A DNA stretch of 57,210 nucleotides, from assembly GCA_040905445.1 (NCBI GenBank), contig JBBDRN010000006.1:1-57210 (forward strand), in the 5' to 3' direction. Shown here piece by piece: positions 47,995-57,210 of this stretch; within the stretch, counting starts at the first letter, position 1, and each line of letters opens with the position of its first letter. Made by a program: the position numbers and the translations under genes. The notes below the pieces were generated by a model, which saw nothing but the letters and a program-made list of their open reading frames with translations, made no database searches and was not told the DNA's origin. Origin of the DNA: SKPT01 sp040905445. GTDB taxonomy: Bacteria; Planctomycetota; Phycisphaerae; Phycisphaerales; Phycisphaeraceae.

Positions 47995-49210
47995 CGGCCC
48001 CCCCTTCCTCCAGCGCCATGTGCAGGTCGTTCAGATAGCCCGCGACCGGCCGCGTCCAGCGGTAGTCGAGGGGGGCCGTGCCGGACGCGCCGTTCCACTT
48101 CTCGAGCATGCGCGGGTCGCCGATGCGGGCCCGCTTGCCCTTGAGCCGTCGCTCGCGCTGCGCGACCAGCTCGCGCACCGCGGCGACCCCAAGCAGCGCT
48201 TCGACCGTGGGCGCCGCCTCGAAATGCTCCCGCCACGCCTCGACGAACGCCCGCGTCGGCAGCGCGACGCGTCCGCCCGCCTCGGTGATCAGTTCCCAGA
48301 ACGACTCGCCCCGCCAGGCCGCGAACGCCGCGTCACGCGCGACCATCTCGTCCCACCACATCGCCAGCCGGTCGCGATACTGCGTTACCCAGTCATCACG
48401 GTCGATCTGCTCGGCCAGCATCAGGTTGTAGAGCAACGCCGCGCCGTGCATCAATTGCGAAAAGTTGTGCGCGTGCGTGAGCTGCTCCGCCAGCGCGCCG
48501 GGCAGGCCCTGCGTCGCCGGGTGATCCCAGGCAAAGCGCACCGCGTCGTCGACGTACACCCCGCGCTCAATCAACTCGTGCAGGAGCGTCTGCCCGGCGC
48601 GCCGACGCACGCGGTCCACGAGGTAGTCCGCCTCCGCCTCCGTCAACTCCAGCGCCGTCGCATTGAGCCAACCTTCCGGCGGCGCCGGCAGCGCCGGGTC
48701 CCAGTTCGTGGTCTGCACATCGACGTCCGCGTCCGCCTCGGCCATGCGCTGCCGACCATGGAACCCGTCCAGGCTCTGGTAGTACGCCGCCTCCGAGCCC
48801 GGGTACAGCCGCACGCCCCACACGCCCAAGCCGTTCCAGTAGACGTTGCTCGGCAGCCGCTGCACGTGTGCCCCGGCCAGTGCACCGATAATCCCCTCCG
48901 CCCCCGCCCCGGCTGACTCAGCCTTGAGCGCGTCGCACAATCTTCCCTGCAACCGCCGGCTCTGCCGCCCCGCATCGTGGCTGGCGACGCGGCGACGCTC
49001 CATCTCCTGCATCACCCACGGCACGAACAGAAAGTAGCGCAGCCGCGTCTGCACCGTACTCGTGCCGGGAAAGAGCAGGTCCGCCAGCGTGTCGCGGATC
49101 GAGCCAATGCCCAGCTCATCGCGCGTATCCTCCTCGCGAAACAGCTCGATCACCTCCATGACCTGCTGCCGTTCGCGTTCGGAGTAGTCCAGCCAGGTGA
49201 AGCTTGACAC
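47987..49210 (-). CDS. DUF6361 family protein, first gene of the PLD-helicase-methyltransferase operon
   Basis: 407 aa from the likely GTG at 49210, or 429 aa from an ATG at 49276. The N-terminus SSFTWLDYSERERQQVMEVI, then EDTRDELGIGSIRDTLADLL, FPGTSTVQTRLRYFLFVPWV fits the DUF6361 pattern I recall. No catalytic motif is evident; the C-terminal part is helical. The family is uncharacterised and tends to occur beside PLD and helicase genes. It opens the operon and lies divergent from the DUF3427-type helicase gene. Confidence 0.82.
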   Translation of the reverse strand: MSSFTWLDYSERERQQVMEVIELFREEDTRDELGIGSIRDTLADLLFPGTSTVQTRLRYFLFVPWVMQEMERRRVASHDAGRQSRRLQGRLCDALKAESAGAGAEGIIGALAGAHVQRLPSNVYWNGLGVWGVRLYPGSEAAYYQSLDGFHGRQRMAEADADVDVQTTNWDPALPAPPEGWLNATALELTEAEADYLVDRVRRRAGQTLLHELIERGVYVDDAVRFAWDHPATQGLPGALAEQLTHAHNFSQLMHGAALLYNLMLAEQIDRDDWVTQYRDRLAMWWDEMVARDAAFAAWRGESFWELITEAGGRVALPTRAFVEAWREHFEAAPTVEALLGVAAVRELVAQRERRLKGKRARIGDPRMLEKWNGASGTAPLDYRWTRPVAGYLNDLHMALEEGGADA

Positions 49211-49446
49211 GTGGATCGGCCCCAGAGGCGGTGGTGGTGCCCCACCGGCTCGTTGCGTTCGTGACAGAGCGTACATGACCGCGGCCGCGTCGTTAACCCC
49301 GATCTATCGAGTTGGTCGCAGGCGTTGCCACACAGTTGTCAGTGAAAAGGTGCGGGACGACGCGGCTGGTGCCGACAGCCACCTTACGGCGGTCAGGATG
49401 GGCGGCGCGCGACGCGGTCCGACCGGCCCTTGCTATCCTGGTCCGC

Positions 49447-52400
49447 ATGTCCGGGCCTGAGCCAAACACGCCGACCAACCTGCCGCGGGGCGTGTATGAG
49501 AAGCTGCTCTCGCACGCCGACGAGCAGGCGATCGATCAACTTGGCGATCCGCGCCTCGCCGCCCTGGCCGAGGTTGACGCCGAGGAACGGCACGCGGCCG
49601 TCGCCCAGTACCTGGAACACCTCCGCGCCGGGTCGCTGGCCATGTTCCGCGGCAAGGACGCAGCCGAGCGGCATCGCCGCCTGGTCGATCGGGTGCTCGC
49701 GGCGCTGTGTGACGAGCTCGGCGACGATTGGCAGGAGCGGCTGAGCCTGGCGGACCCGTTGCGGCGGTTGCTGGCGATTCACACGAGGGCCGATGAGCGC
49801 ATCGATCGACCGGACACGCCGCTCAGCCGCAGTGCCCTGCTCACCGGCACCCGGCTCGACCCGGCCCTGGCGGTGCAACTCAAGAAGGAGGTCGCCAGCG
49901 CCGACCGCGTCGACATCCTCTGCTCGTTCATCAAGTGGAGCGGCCTGCGCCTGATCCTCGACGCCCTACGCGAGTTGTGTGATCAGCCGGGCGATGATGG
50001 CCCACGCCTGCGCATCATCACCACCAGCTATATGGGCGCGACCGACCCCAAAGCCATCGACGCCCTGCTGGAACTGCCCCGCACGCAGGTCCGCGTCAGC
50101 TACGACACGAAGCGCACCCGCCTGCACGCCAAGGCCTACATGATCCACCGCGACACCGGCTTCGGCAGCGCCTACGTCGGCTCGGCCAACCTGTCGCACG
50201 CGGCATTATCCGAGGGGCTGGAGTGGACGCCGAAGATCAGCCAGTACGACCTGCCGCACCTCTGGCAGAAGATCACGGCCACGTTCGACGCGTATTGGAA
50301 CGATGACGAGTTCGAGCGACTGACCGTGAACGAGCGGCGGAAGCTGCGGCAGGCGATCGAGCGTGAGCGTCACGCCGGCAGCGCCGACACGCCGGCCGTG
50401 CACTTCGACCTGCATCCATACCCCTACCAGGAGGAGATCCTCGACGTCTTCGCCGCGGAGCGCGAGGTGCAGGGCAAGCATCGCCATCTGCTCGTCGCGG
50501 CGACGGGTACAGGCAAGACGATGGTCGCGGCGTTCGACTACAAGCGGTGGAGCCAGGCCGCGCACCCGCGCCCGTCGCTGCTGTTCATCGCGCATCGGCA
50601 GGAGATCCTCAGCCAGGCGATGCAGACCTACCGGGCGGTGCTGCGCGATCAGAACTTCGGCGACCTGCTCGTCGGCGGCCACGAGCCCGCGCAGGACCGC
50701 CACCTGTTCTGCTCCATCCAGAGCTACAACAGCCGGGGCCTCAGCCGCGTGTCGGCCGAGCACTTCGACTACGTCGTTGTCGACGAGTTCCACCACGCCG
50801 AGGCGGCGTCGTACCGCGCTCTGCTTGAGCACGTGCGGCCCAAGGTGTTGCTGGGCATGACCGCCACGCCCGAGCGCGGCGACGGGCTCGATGTGTTTCG
50901 CTGGTTCAATGGTGAGGCCAGCGCCGAGATCCGCCTGCCCGACGCGATCAACCGCCGGCTGCTCTCACCCTTCCAGTACTTCGGCATCAGCGATGCGGTT
51001 GACCTGTCCGGCCTGACCTGGCAGCGCGGCGGCTACTGCGTCGACGAGCTCGACCAGATCTATACGGGCAACGACGTGCGCGCCCAGCTCGTCGTCGACA
51101 AGGTTGTCGCGCTGCTGAGCGACCCGCACCAGGCCCGCGGCCTCGGCTTCTGCGTCAGCATCGCCCACACCGAGTTCATGGCCCGGTTCTTCAACCACTG
51201 TGGCCTGCCCGCGGCGGCGCTCTCTGCCGACAGCACATCGCACGATCGCAATGCCGTGCAGGACCGTCTGCGACGCCGCGAGATCAACTTCATCTTCGTT
51301 GTGGACCTCTACAACGAGGGCGTCGACATCCCGGAGATCGACACGGTGCTGTTCCTGCGGCCGACCGAAAGCCTGACGGTCTACCTTCAGCAACTCGGCC
51401 GCGGCCTGCGTCTGCATGAGGACAAGGACTGTCTGACGGTGCTCGATTTCATCGGCCAGCAGCATCGCCAGTTCCGCTTCGCGGCGCGTCTACGTGCGCT
51501 GAGCACCGAGCCGACGCGCCGCCTGGAGCGCGAGCTCGAGCAGGGCTTCCCACATCTGCCGGCCGGCTGCGCGATCCAGTTTGAACGTGTTGCTCAGCAG
51601 CGCGTGTTGGAAAACATCCGGCAGACACTGCACCTGCGCCGCCCGCAGCTCGTGCGCGAGCTGGGCGAGCTCGGCCGCCACCTTGGGCGTCCGCCAACGC
51701 TGCAACAGGCGATGGACTACCTGCACGTTGAGCTCGACGACTTGCTGCGCCGCGGCCTCTGGTCACGCCTGCTTGCCGACGCCGGCCTGGTGGAACCGCC
51801 AACCGACCAGGACGAGGCGACCCTGGCCAAGGGCTTGCGCCGCCTCGCCCACATCGACGACCCGCGGCAGATCCGCTTCCTGCTCAGCCACCTCCGCGCC
51901 GAGGCTCACGACGATGGGCCGGCCGCGACGATCGAGCGGCGACTGACGATGCTGATGGTGTCGCTGTTCGGCGGTGCGTGTGAAGGCCAATCGCTCGATG
52001 AGGCCATGCATCGCCTGCACGAAGCCAACCCGGCCGCCTACCTCGACCTGCTCGCCCTGCTCGAATACCGCCTTCACACCACGCGCACCCGCATCGCGCC
52101 GCTGGAGCCCCCCGTCGCCGGCCCGCTCGCCCTCCACGCCAGCTACACACGCGACGAGATCCTCGCCGGCCTCGGCCACTGGACGATGCACGACCGCCCG
52201 CGCTTCACCGAGGGCGTGCTGCACCTGCCTGAGCCGAAGGTCGACGCGTTCTTCGTCATGCTCCACAAGACCGAGGACGCCTACTCGCCGACGACAATGT
52301 ACGAGGACTACGCATCAGCGACCGGCTGTTCCATTGGCAGAGCCAGAGCACCACCTCAGCCGCGTCGCCCACCGGCAAGCGCTACGTCCACCACCGTGAG

Positions 52401-52619
52401 CAGGGCTACACCCCGCTGCTGTGCGTCCGCGAATACCAGCGCACCGCCGCCGGTCTGGCCGCGCCCTACCACTACCTCGGCCCGGCCGACTACGTGCGTC
52501 ACGAGGGCAGCCGCCCGATGAGCATCATCCATCGCAGCCGCTGCGCCTCGCGGCTCGGCGGCAGCAGCTCGGCCCGGTTGGGCGTCCGGGCGGCCGGACC
52601 TGAGCGGGCGACAGCTTGA
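49447..52619 (+). pseudogene. PLD-DEAD/DEAH helicase with DUF3427 C-terminus, frameshifted near the end
   Basis: The first 955 codons are intact. A PLD-like nuclease segment (RLHAKAYMIHRD near residue 228, GSANLSHAAL) comes first, then a helicase with TGTGKT near 351, DEFHHAE near 445, MTATPERGDG near 471 and QQLGRGLRLHEDKD near 648, then a DUF3427 region. After MYEDYA at about 52313 one base is missing. The next frame continues as ISDRLFHWQSQSTTSAASPT, GKRYVHHREQGYTPLLCVRE and GPADYVRHEGSRPMSII, the expected end of DUF3427, up to the stop at 52617-52619. Without repair the protein ends at 52521 with about 70 nonsense residues. The ATG at 49447 gives the family-like N-terminus. A genuine mutation or a sequencing error are both possible. 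Confidence 0.8.
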
Positions 52620-52942
52620 GCAACTCGTGGCCGAGGCCTACCGCCGGCGAGGCTATCGCGTCAATCTGGTCGATCGGCCGGCCGGCGACGACGGCGTTGA
52701 CGCGGTGCTGCGTGACGCCCGCGGCCGGTAGCTCGTCCAGTTCAAGCGCTACAAGGCTCAGGAGGTGGGCGTGCGGCCGGTGCGTGAACTGCTCGGCGTC
52801 GTGGCCAGCGAGGGCGCCGTCGGCGGCATCGTCGTGACCGCTGCCAGCATCACGCCGGACGCCCACCTTCGCCCGCGACCACGCCATCGAGCTCGTGGAC
52901 CGTCCCGGCTGGGCCGGTCTGGTCTGGCGGCGATGCCCCAGC
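52597..52942 (+). pseudogene. Decayed Mrr-type restriction endonuclease
   Basis: The frame reads DLSGRQLEQLVAEAYRRRGY, then RVNLVDRPAGDDGVDAVLRD and, after an in-frame TAG at 52729-52731, LVQFKRYKAQEVGVRPVREL and LLGVVASEGAVGGIVVTAAS. A single-base shift at about 52864 leads to TFARDHAIELVDRPGWAGLV. Asp of GVDAVL and the QFK motif are the Mrr catalytic residues. No start codon is visible upstream. It follows the DUF3427 helicase directly and may have been its partner. Confidence 0.7.
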
Positions 52943-53019
52943 CATCCGCGCTTGCCCAGCCGCCTGTTGAACTCAGCTCCGACTGCTTCGCCCGACACCG
53001 ACGTCAGGTTCGACGCCGC

Positions 53020-53954
53020 TCAAGCCTCCCAATTCCGCAGCCGCTCCAGCCCCTCGATCACGCGCTGCCGGCGGTGCTCGAACGTGGCGAAGACAAACAG
53101 GATCGCCACCCCCAGCCCGATGCCCGCCGCATACCAGATCCACGTCCAGCCCAGGTGCGCCGAGGCGTGGTAGAGCATCGTCAGCAGCGCCATGATGAGG
53201 AACGCGCAGCCGGTGAAGAGGAACGACGTGACGCGTAGCGCGATGCCCGCCAACATGCCCGCGATCGCCAGGCCTGCCAGCACCAGCACCAGCCACAGCG
53301 CCTCGGCCACGCCCTGGATGAACAGCTCCGCCGTCGACGCCAGGTACGCCAGGCACAGGTTCGTGTAGCGGATGGCCGTCAGTTGCCCCGGCTTGAGGTG
53401 CGCGCGGTTGAGCTGCGCCGCCACGAGCACGCACAACGCCAGCGGCACCAGCCACAGTTGCGGGTGATCCAGAAGGCCGTAACCCTCCGCCTGGTGCAGC
53501 ACATGCCAAAGCGATCCGTTGGCCGCCAGCGCCGCGAGCAGGCCCAGCACCAGCGAACGCCGGTTCACCGCGAGCACACCGTAGAACACGCCCACGATCA
53601 GCAGCAGCGCTGAGTAGTGCAGCGCATTTCCGCCAACCAGAACGCCAACACCCGCAACAACGGCAGCAGCAGCGCCGTACGCGACACCGGCCCGGCCAGC
53701 ACCGTTAGCCGCATGCGATCGAACCACGCCCCGAGGCCCACGCCCACGAACGCCAGCAGCATCACCAGCAGCGGCCAGCAGGGATCGAAAAAACCCGTGA
53801 ACAGCCACGGCAGGGTCAGGCGCACATGCACGAACACCAGCGCCACCAGCGACTCGGCCGCGTAAACGTAAAGTGGCCGACGCGCCGCTGGCAACCGCAA
53901 CGGGTTCTGCCCCGGCACCCCCCCTAGGAGCTCGAACCCTATGAAGCAACCCAC
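53020..53954 (-). pseudogene. Frameshifted C-terminal fragment of a large membrane protein
   Basis: The minus strand encodes a row of hydrophobic helices in two frames. The upstream part is LYVYAAESLVALVFVHVRLT, LPWLFTGFFDPCWPLLVMLL, then AFVGVGLGAWFDRMRLTVLA. After a shift near 53630 the rest is NALHYSALLLIVGVFYGVLA through ending RRQRVIEGLERLRNWEA. About eight membrane segments remain. The beginning (ELLGGVPGQNPLRLPAARRP) has no signal or start of its own, so the 5' part is missing. It recalls the C-terminal region of very large planctomycete membrane proteins and may mark an old recombination boundary. Confidence 0.6.
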
Positions 53955-54023
53955 CCTTGCATCTACCGAGATTTTTGCGGATCATGGTCAGCTTACCGAT
54001 TCCTCCGGCCACGGACCTGCCTG

Positions 54024-57000
54024 ATGTCATCGACTTGGGAACAGACCGACCTTTGGAAACAGCTAAGCACTCGGACCGATCCACCGGCACCTACCATTCA
54101 CGGCCTTTTGCAGACTTGGCTGCCGCAGATTGAGACGGTCCTGCGCGCTGGCGGTACCTCGCCGACCGATTTCACACTCCACGACGCGGAGCACGCGGAG
54201 CGGGTTGCCGGCCGCATGGCAGAGATCATCGGCCCTGACCTACTGCCCCAATTATCCTCTCTGGACCTAACACACCTGCTTTTGAGCGCATACCTGCATG
54301 ACATCGGTATGACCCCCGCACAGGCGAAGGTTCAAAACCACCATAGATACCTCCTGACGGGCACCAAATCCCTTCTAACTGACGAGGAGCGCCGTGACTT
54401 CCAGCGATGGCTTGACGAGACCGCCGATGGTGTCGTTCCTCCTCTATCACAGCATGCACCGAACCAGGAGGTGCTCGCTCAAGCACAACGGCTTACCACC
54501 TTGTACTGCCGTGCGAAGCACAACGATTGGAGCGAAGAGTGGATTCGGCAGAACGCGCCAGACACAAACAGCCATCCCTACCCAGCATTCCTCCACGACC
54601 TCATCCGCTTGTGCAAGAGCCATCACTTGTCCGAACGAGAGCTTTTAGGTGAGGAGTTCGCCCCGCGCCATGCAGGGCAGCCATCCGAAGTGGTCCACCT
54701 TCGTTATCTCGCCTGTGTCCTACGAGTAGCGGACGTACTGGACATCGATCCAGAGCGCACACCAGGAATTCTTCTAGCCCACCGTGATGTTCACCCCGCC
54801 AGTCGTATCTTCTGGCACAAGGACCTGGAAATAAGCCTTGCACTTGACGATGATCGCTACGTTCTGAACGCGCGGCCGAAGAGCGCACTGATTCATAAGG
54901 CCGTGAATGAGACGATCGATCAGATCAACGCTGAACTCGCAACGTGCAAACGCCTGGCCGATAGCACGCATTTCGATCGCCTGCCCGGCCGACAGGATCC
55001 CCTTCCGCACAAGTGGCGACTCGCCACCGCCGTACACCACGATGTTCGTCCACTTGACGATGCGTACGAATATATCGAGGGGTCGTTTCGGCCGAACACG
55101 GAACGTTTACTGGAACTACTGTCCGGCGAGCGGCTCTATGGATCATCTTTGGTTGCGGTCAGGGAACTGCTACAAAATGCCTTTGATGCGGTGCGTGAAC
55201 AAGCAGCCTATGAACGACTGGCCGACCCGCGTCCCACGGACCCGAAGACCGCCGAACGGGTCGCCGCATCGCACCGAGTGGACATCCGACTCATTCAAAC
55301 CGATGGCGCTTGGTGGCTACGATGCAAGGATGACGGCGTAGGCATGCACAAAGGCATCATCACCGACCATTTGCTGATCAGCGGACAACCAAAACACTAC
55401 AAGGTGCGCGAATTGGAGCGGAAATGCCGCGCCGCAGGATTCAACCTCGGTCGCACGGGCCGGTTTGGTATCGGCGTCCTCAGTTACTTCATGCTGGCCG
55501 ATCGTGTTGAAATCAGAACGCGACGTAGCCAGGAAGCTGAGGACGCCGAGCTCAATGGGTGGATCTTCACCACCGATGGTGTTGGCTCCTTCGGCGAACT
55601 TCGTCTGGACAATCAGCTTACGCGCGGGACGGAAGTCTCGTTTCGCCTCCGGGATTCAGTGTCTGCGGATCCCCGGAATTGGTTCAAGCAGCTCACAGAG
55701 TTCGTGCGCCAGAACCTTGCGGTGTGTCCCTGTGAGGTCCAGATATCGAGCGATCTGCCCGGGTGCGACGCGCTGGTGTTGAACCCTGGATGGGCTCGAA
55801 AAGATACCCCACAGTCTTGCATCGCCTACGTTGTCGCGCGTATTCGGCGCCATGCAAGTTACGGGGATGATCACAATCCTGACTTGCTGTCATCTGCCGC
55901 AAGGGCTGAGATTTCATCTCATCATGAGGCATGCGATCAACTTGACACCAGCATGCAGGCCGCTCTAACCACCCGTACCGTCCAAGGCACACTACCTTCT
56001 GATCTCGGCACCTACCGCGTCACCCTGTTAGGATTCGAACTTCGGCCGGGGTTTAGTTTGGCCTACTGCACAACAAACGACTCTACGCCACCGCTTAGCC
56101 TCCAGCGCATCAACAAAGGCTTGTTCGTCCATATGCCCGGGCAAGTCCAATTATCGTGGAAGGGATTTTCGTTCGAGCCTGGCCCGCCCGATTCGTTTCG
56201 GCCCTGGGGTCGGATGGAACCGACCAACTGCGCGATTGAGATTGACCTCACCGACGATCGTGCTGGACAGATCAGCGTTGATCGACGTGGTGTAAGCTTG
56301 TCTCCAGAAGGTGCGTCGGCGTTGGATCACGTCTGCCAGGTTGCGGGGGAATCGCTCATCAGGCTTGTTCAAGACCACGACTCCTCGCCTTTTGGCTTGC
56401 TCAATGCTCGCATCGCTGACTGCCAAGCCCCCTCTGCCGCGCCCGCCTGGCTTCGTTACGATGAGGGAGAGATGACCAAGCCGGTGTGGCGCGCTTTGAA
56501 GTGGCCGTCCGTGCCAACGAGCGCCTTCGGCTATGAACAGCATCCGGCCCCTCAGATGTTCCGGGGGCGTCCCGTCAATTGGATCCCGTCCGTTCCCCCT
56601 GAGGATGAGGACGATCATTACGACGGAGTTCCGTTTGTCCCGTCCGCTCAGACCCCCGATGTTGTTGTTGAGCGAGACAAGTACCGCATCGCAATGGCCC
56701 CTCTGTGGCGCAGCAACCCGCTCGGTAGACCCACGAAGGGTGTCCCCACCGCGTCCTTCCCATCAAACTGGATGGTATTGGCCGCATCCTATCTGCCTCA
56801 CAGCTTCAATAGCAGCTATTTCGTCCTTAACTCTCGGCATTCACTGGTTAGACATGTGACCTCGGAGGCCTGGTCCACATCCCGTGAGTTGGCGCGTGTT
56901 GATGATCTATTGGACGCCAAGGACGACATTCTCGCGTCCCGCCCGTTGGCCGTTTCTTTCCTGCTGCGACTGGTGCAGCATCGAACTAAGCCCATATGGG

Positions 57001-57164
57001 AGGGGTTATGCGAGCGCGATCTTAGTTTCGTTCAGAGACTGTGGAAGTTGTGCTGGGGGCGCAACCACGCCGCTCGCTCCCTCTACGTCTTCTATGACCC
57101 TCATGGCGGCACCGGCGCATGCCTCGTAAAGATCGATTCGACCTCATGGGTTAATCTGTGGTGA
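54024..57164 (+). CDS. HD-domain / HSP90-like ATPase fusion protein
   Basis: 1046 aa. The N-terminal HD-type region has H53-D54 in TLHDAEHAERV and H92-D93 in LLSAYLHDIGM. A GHKL ATPase follows: N-box ELLQNAFDAV (381-390), G1 DDGVGM (435-440), G2 GRTGRFGIGVLSY (475-487) and the later RGTEVSF. The remaining 450 residues have no recognised domain and probably form the HSP90 middle-like and sensor parts. Base composition is visibly less GC-rich than in neighbours, with many A/T-ended codons, which suggests a separate transfer. It stands alone at the far side of the defence cargo. A nucleotide- or RNA-acting effector gated by an ATPase is a reasonable guess, not a finding. Confidence 0.85.
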   Translation: MSSTWEQTDLWKQLSTRTDPPAPTIHGLLQTWLPQIETVLRAGGTSPTDFTLHDAEHAERVAGRMAEIIGPDLLPQLSSLDLTHLLLSAYLHDIGMTPAQAKVQNHHRYLLTGTKSLLTDEERRDFQRWLDETADGVVPPLSQHAPNQEVLAQAQRLTTLYCRAKHNDWSEEWIRQNAPDTNSHPYPAFLHDLIRLCKSHHLSERELLGEEFAPRHAGQPSEVVHLRYLACVLRVADVLDIDPERTPGILLAHRDVHPASRIFWHKDLEISLALDDDRYVLNARPKSALIHKAVNETIDQINAELATCKRLADSTHFDRLPGRQDPLPHKWRLATAVHHDVRPLDDAYEYIEGSFRPNTERLLELLSGERLYGSSLVAVRELLQNAFDAVREQAAYERLADPRPTDPKTAERVAASHRVDIRLIQTDGAWWLRCKDDGVGMHKGIITDHLLISGQPKHYKVRELERKCRAAGFNLGRTGRFGIGVLSYFMLADRVEIRTRRSQEAEDAELNGWIFTTDGVGSFGELRLDNQLTRGTEVSFRLRDSVSADPRNWFKQLTEFVRQNLAVCPCEVQISSDLPGCDALVLNPGWARKDTPQSCIAYVVARIRRHASYGDDHNPDLLSSAARAEISSHHEACDQLDTSMQAALTTRTVQGTLPSDLGTYRVTLLGFELRPGFSLAYCTTNDSTPPLSLQRINKGLFVHMPGQVQLSWKGFSFEPGPPDSFRPWGRMEPTNCAIEIDLTDDRAGQISVDRRGVSLSPEGASALDHVCQVAGESLIRLVQDHDSSPFGLLNARIADCQAPSAAPAWLRYDEGEMTKPVWRALKWPSVPTSAFGYEQHPAPQMFRGRPVNWIPSVPPEDEDDHYDGVPFVPSAQTPDVVVERDKYRIAMAPLWRSNPLGRPTKGVPTASFPSNWMVLAASYLPHSFNSSYFVLNSRHSLVRHVTSEAWSTSRELARVDDLLDAKDDILASRPLAVSFLLRLVQHRTKPIWEGLCERDLSFVQRLWKLCWGRNHAARSLYVFYDPHGGTGACLVKIDSTSWVNLW

Positions 57165-57170
57165 TCGGCA

Positions 57171-57209
57171 TGTAAAAGGGGCGCACGTCGGCATCGAATC
57201 GGGGCGCAC
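57171..57209. repeat. Repeated GGGGCGCAC motif at the window end, insertion-sequence-like
   Basis: GGGGCGCAC occurs at 57178-57186 and again at 57201-57209 (23 bp apart), separated by GTCGGCATCGAATC and preceded by TGTAAAA. Tandem short repeats of this sort are found at the ends of IS21-like elements. The sequence stops here, so the element itself is not visible. Confidence 0.4.
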
Positions 57210-57210
57210 C

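Noticed and set aside
53931..53960. GAGCTCGAACCCTATGAAGC stretch as a second copy of the tRNA-Gly 3' end
   Set aside because: Only a few bases match the T-arm in broken order; it is too weak to serve as the right attachment site.

Overview
The window is GC-rich chromosomal DNA from a bacterium that looks like a planctomycete, most likely of the Phycisphaerae type. The signs are a prepilin-like protein with an H-X9-DG C-terminus, a PEP-CTERM surface protein, short intergenic repeats of planctomycete style, long tails on ribosomal proteins S5 and L17, and a tRNA-anchored integrase ending in a tRNA-encoded tail. The lineage is an inference from gene content.

Layout. (1) 1-3.4 kb: a large secretin-like outer-membrane protein on the minus strand, closed by a clear terminator. 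(2) 4.1-20.6 kb: the fused S10, spc and alpha ribosomal clusters, all on the plus strand: rpsJ-rplC-rplD-rplW-rplB-rpsS-rplV-rpsC-rplP-rpmC-rpsQ-rplN-rplX-rplE-rpsN-rpsH-rplF-rplR-rpsE-rplO-secY-map-infA-rpmJ-rpsM-rpsK-rpoA-rplQ. The usual rpmD (L30), adk and rpsD (S4) are not in place. (3) 20.7-24.3 kb: three minus-strand genes (a C45-type hydrolase, a prepilin-like protein and a PEP-CTERM protein). A cobalamin riboswitch lies upstream of the PEP-CTERM gene. (4) 24.48 kb: tRNA-Gly(GCC), the attachment site of an integrative element. (5) 24.5-30.5 kb: the element's core on the minus strand: hypothetical gene, repeat cluster, AlpA-like excisionase, TOPRIM/helicase primase, small HTH protein and tyrosine integrase. 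The integrase coding sequence runs antisense into the tRNA. (6) 30.7-57 kb: a defence-type cargo. It contains an IS256-like transposase scrap, a PLD-SNF2 helicase divergent from a Fic-wHTH gene across a perfect inverted repeat, and an HD phosphohydrolase paired with a YwgA/Panacea-like partner. Next come a tightly overlapping DUF6361 / PLD-nuclease / SNF2-helicase / type IIG-like methyltransferase operon, a frameshifted PLD-DEAD-DUF3427 helicase, a decayed Mrr nuclease, a truncated membrane protein and a lower-GC HD-HSP90-ATPase gene. The last bases hold a short repeat that resembles an insertion-sequence end.

The most interesting candidate system is the minus-strand run from 49.2 to 35.8 kb. 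Four overlapping or closely packed genes (DUF6361, PLD, helicase, large N6-adenine methyltransferase) are followed by a frameshifted small gene and the YwgA-HD pair. I do not recognise this as DISARM, BREX or another named system. Its position in a tRNA-borne island among Fic, Mrr and helicase genes suggests anti-phage defence. No copy of the tRNA 3' end marking the far side of the element was seen, so the element may extend beyond the window. Several single-base frameshifts between 37.9 and 53.7 kb could be real decay or assembly errors.
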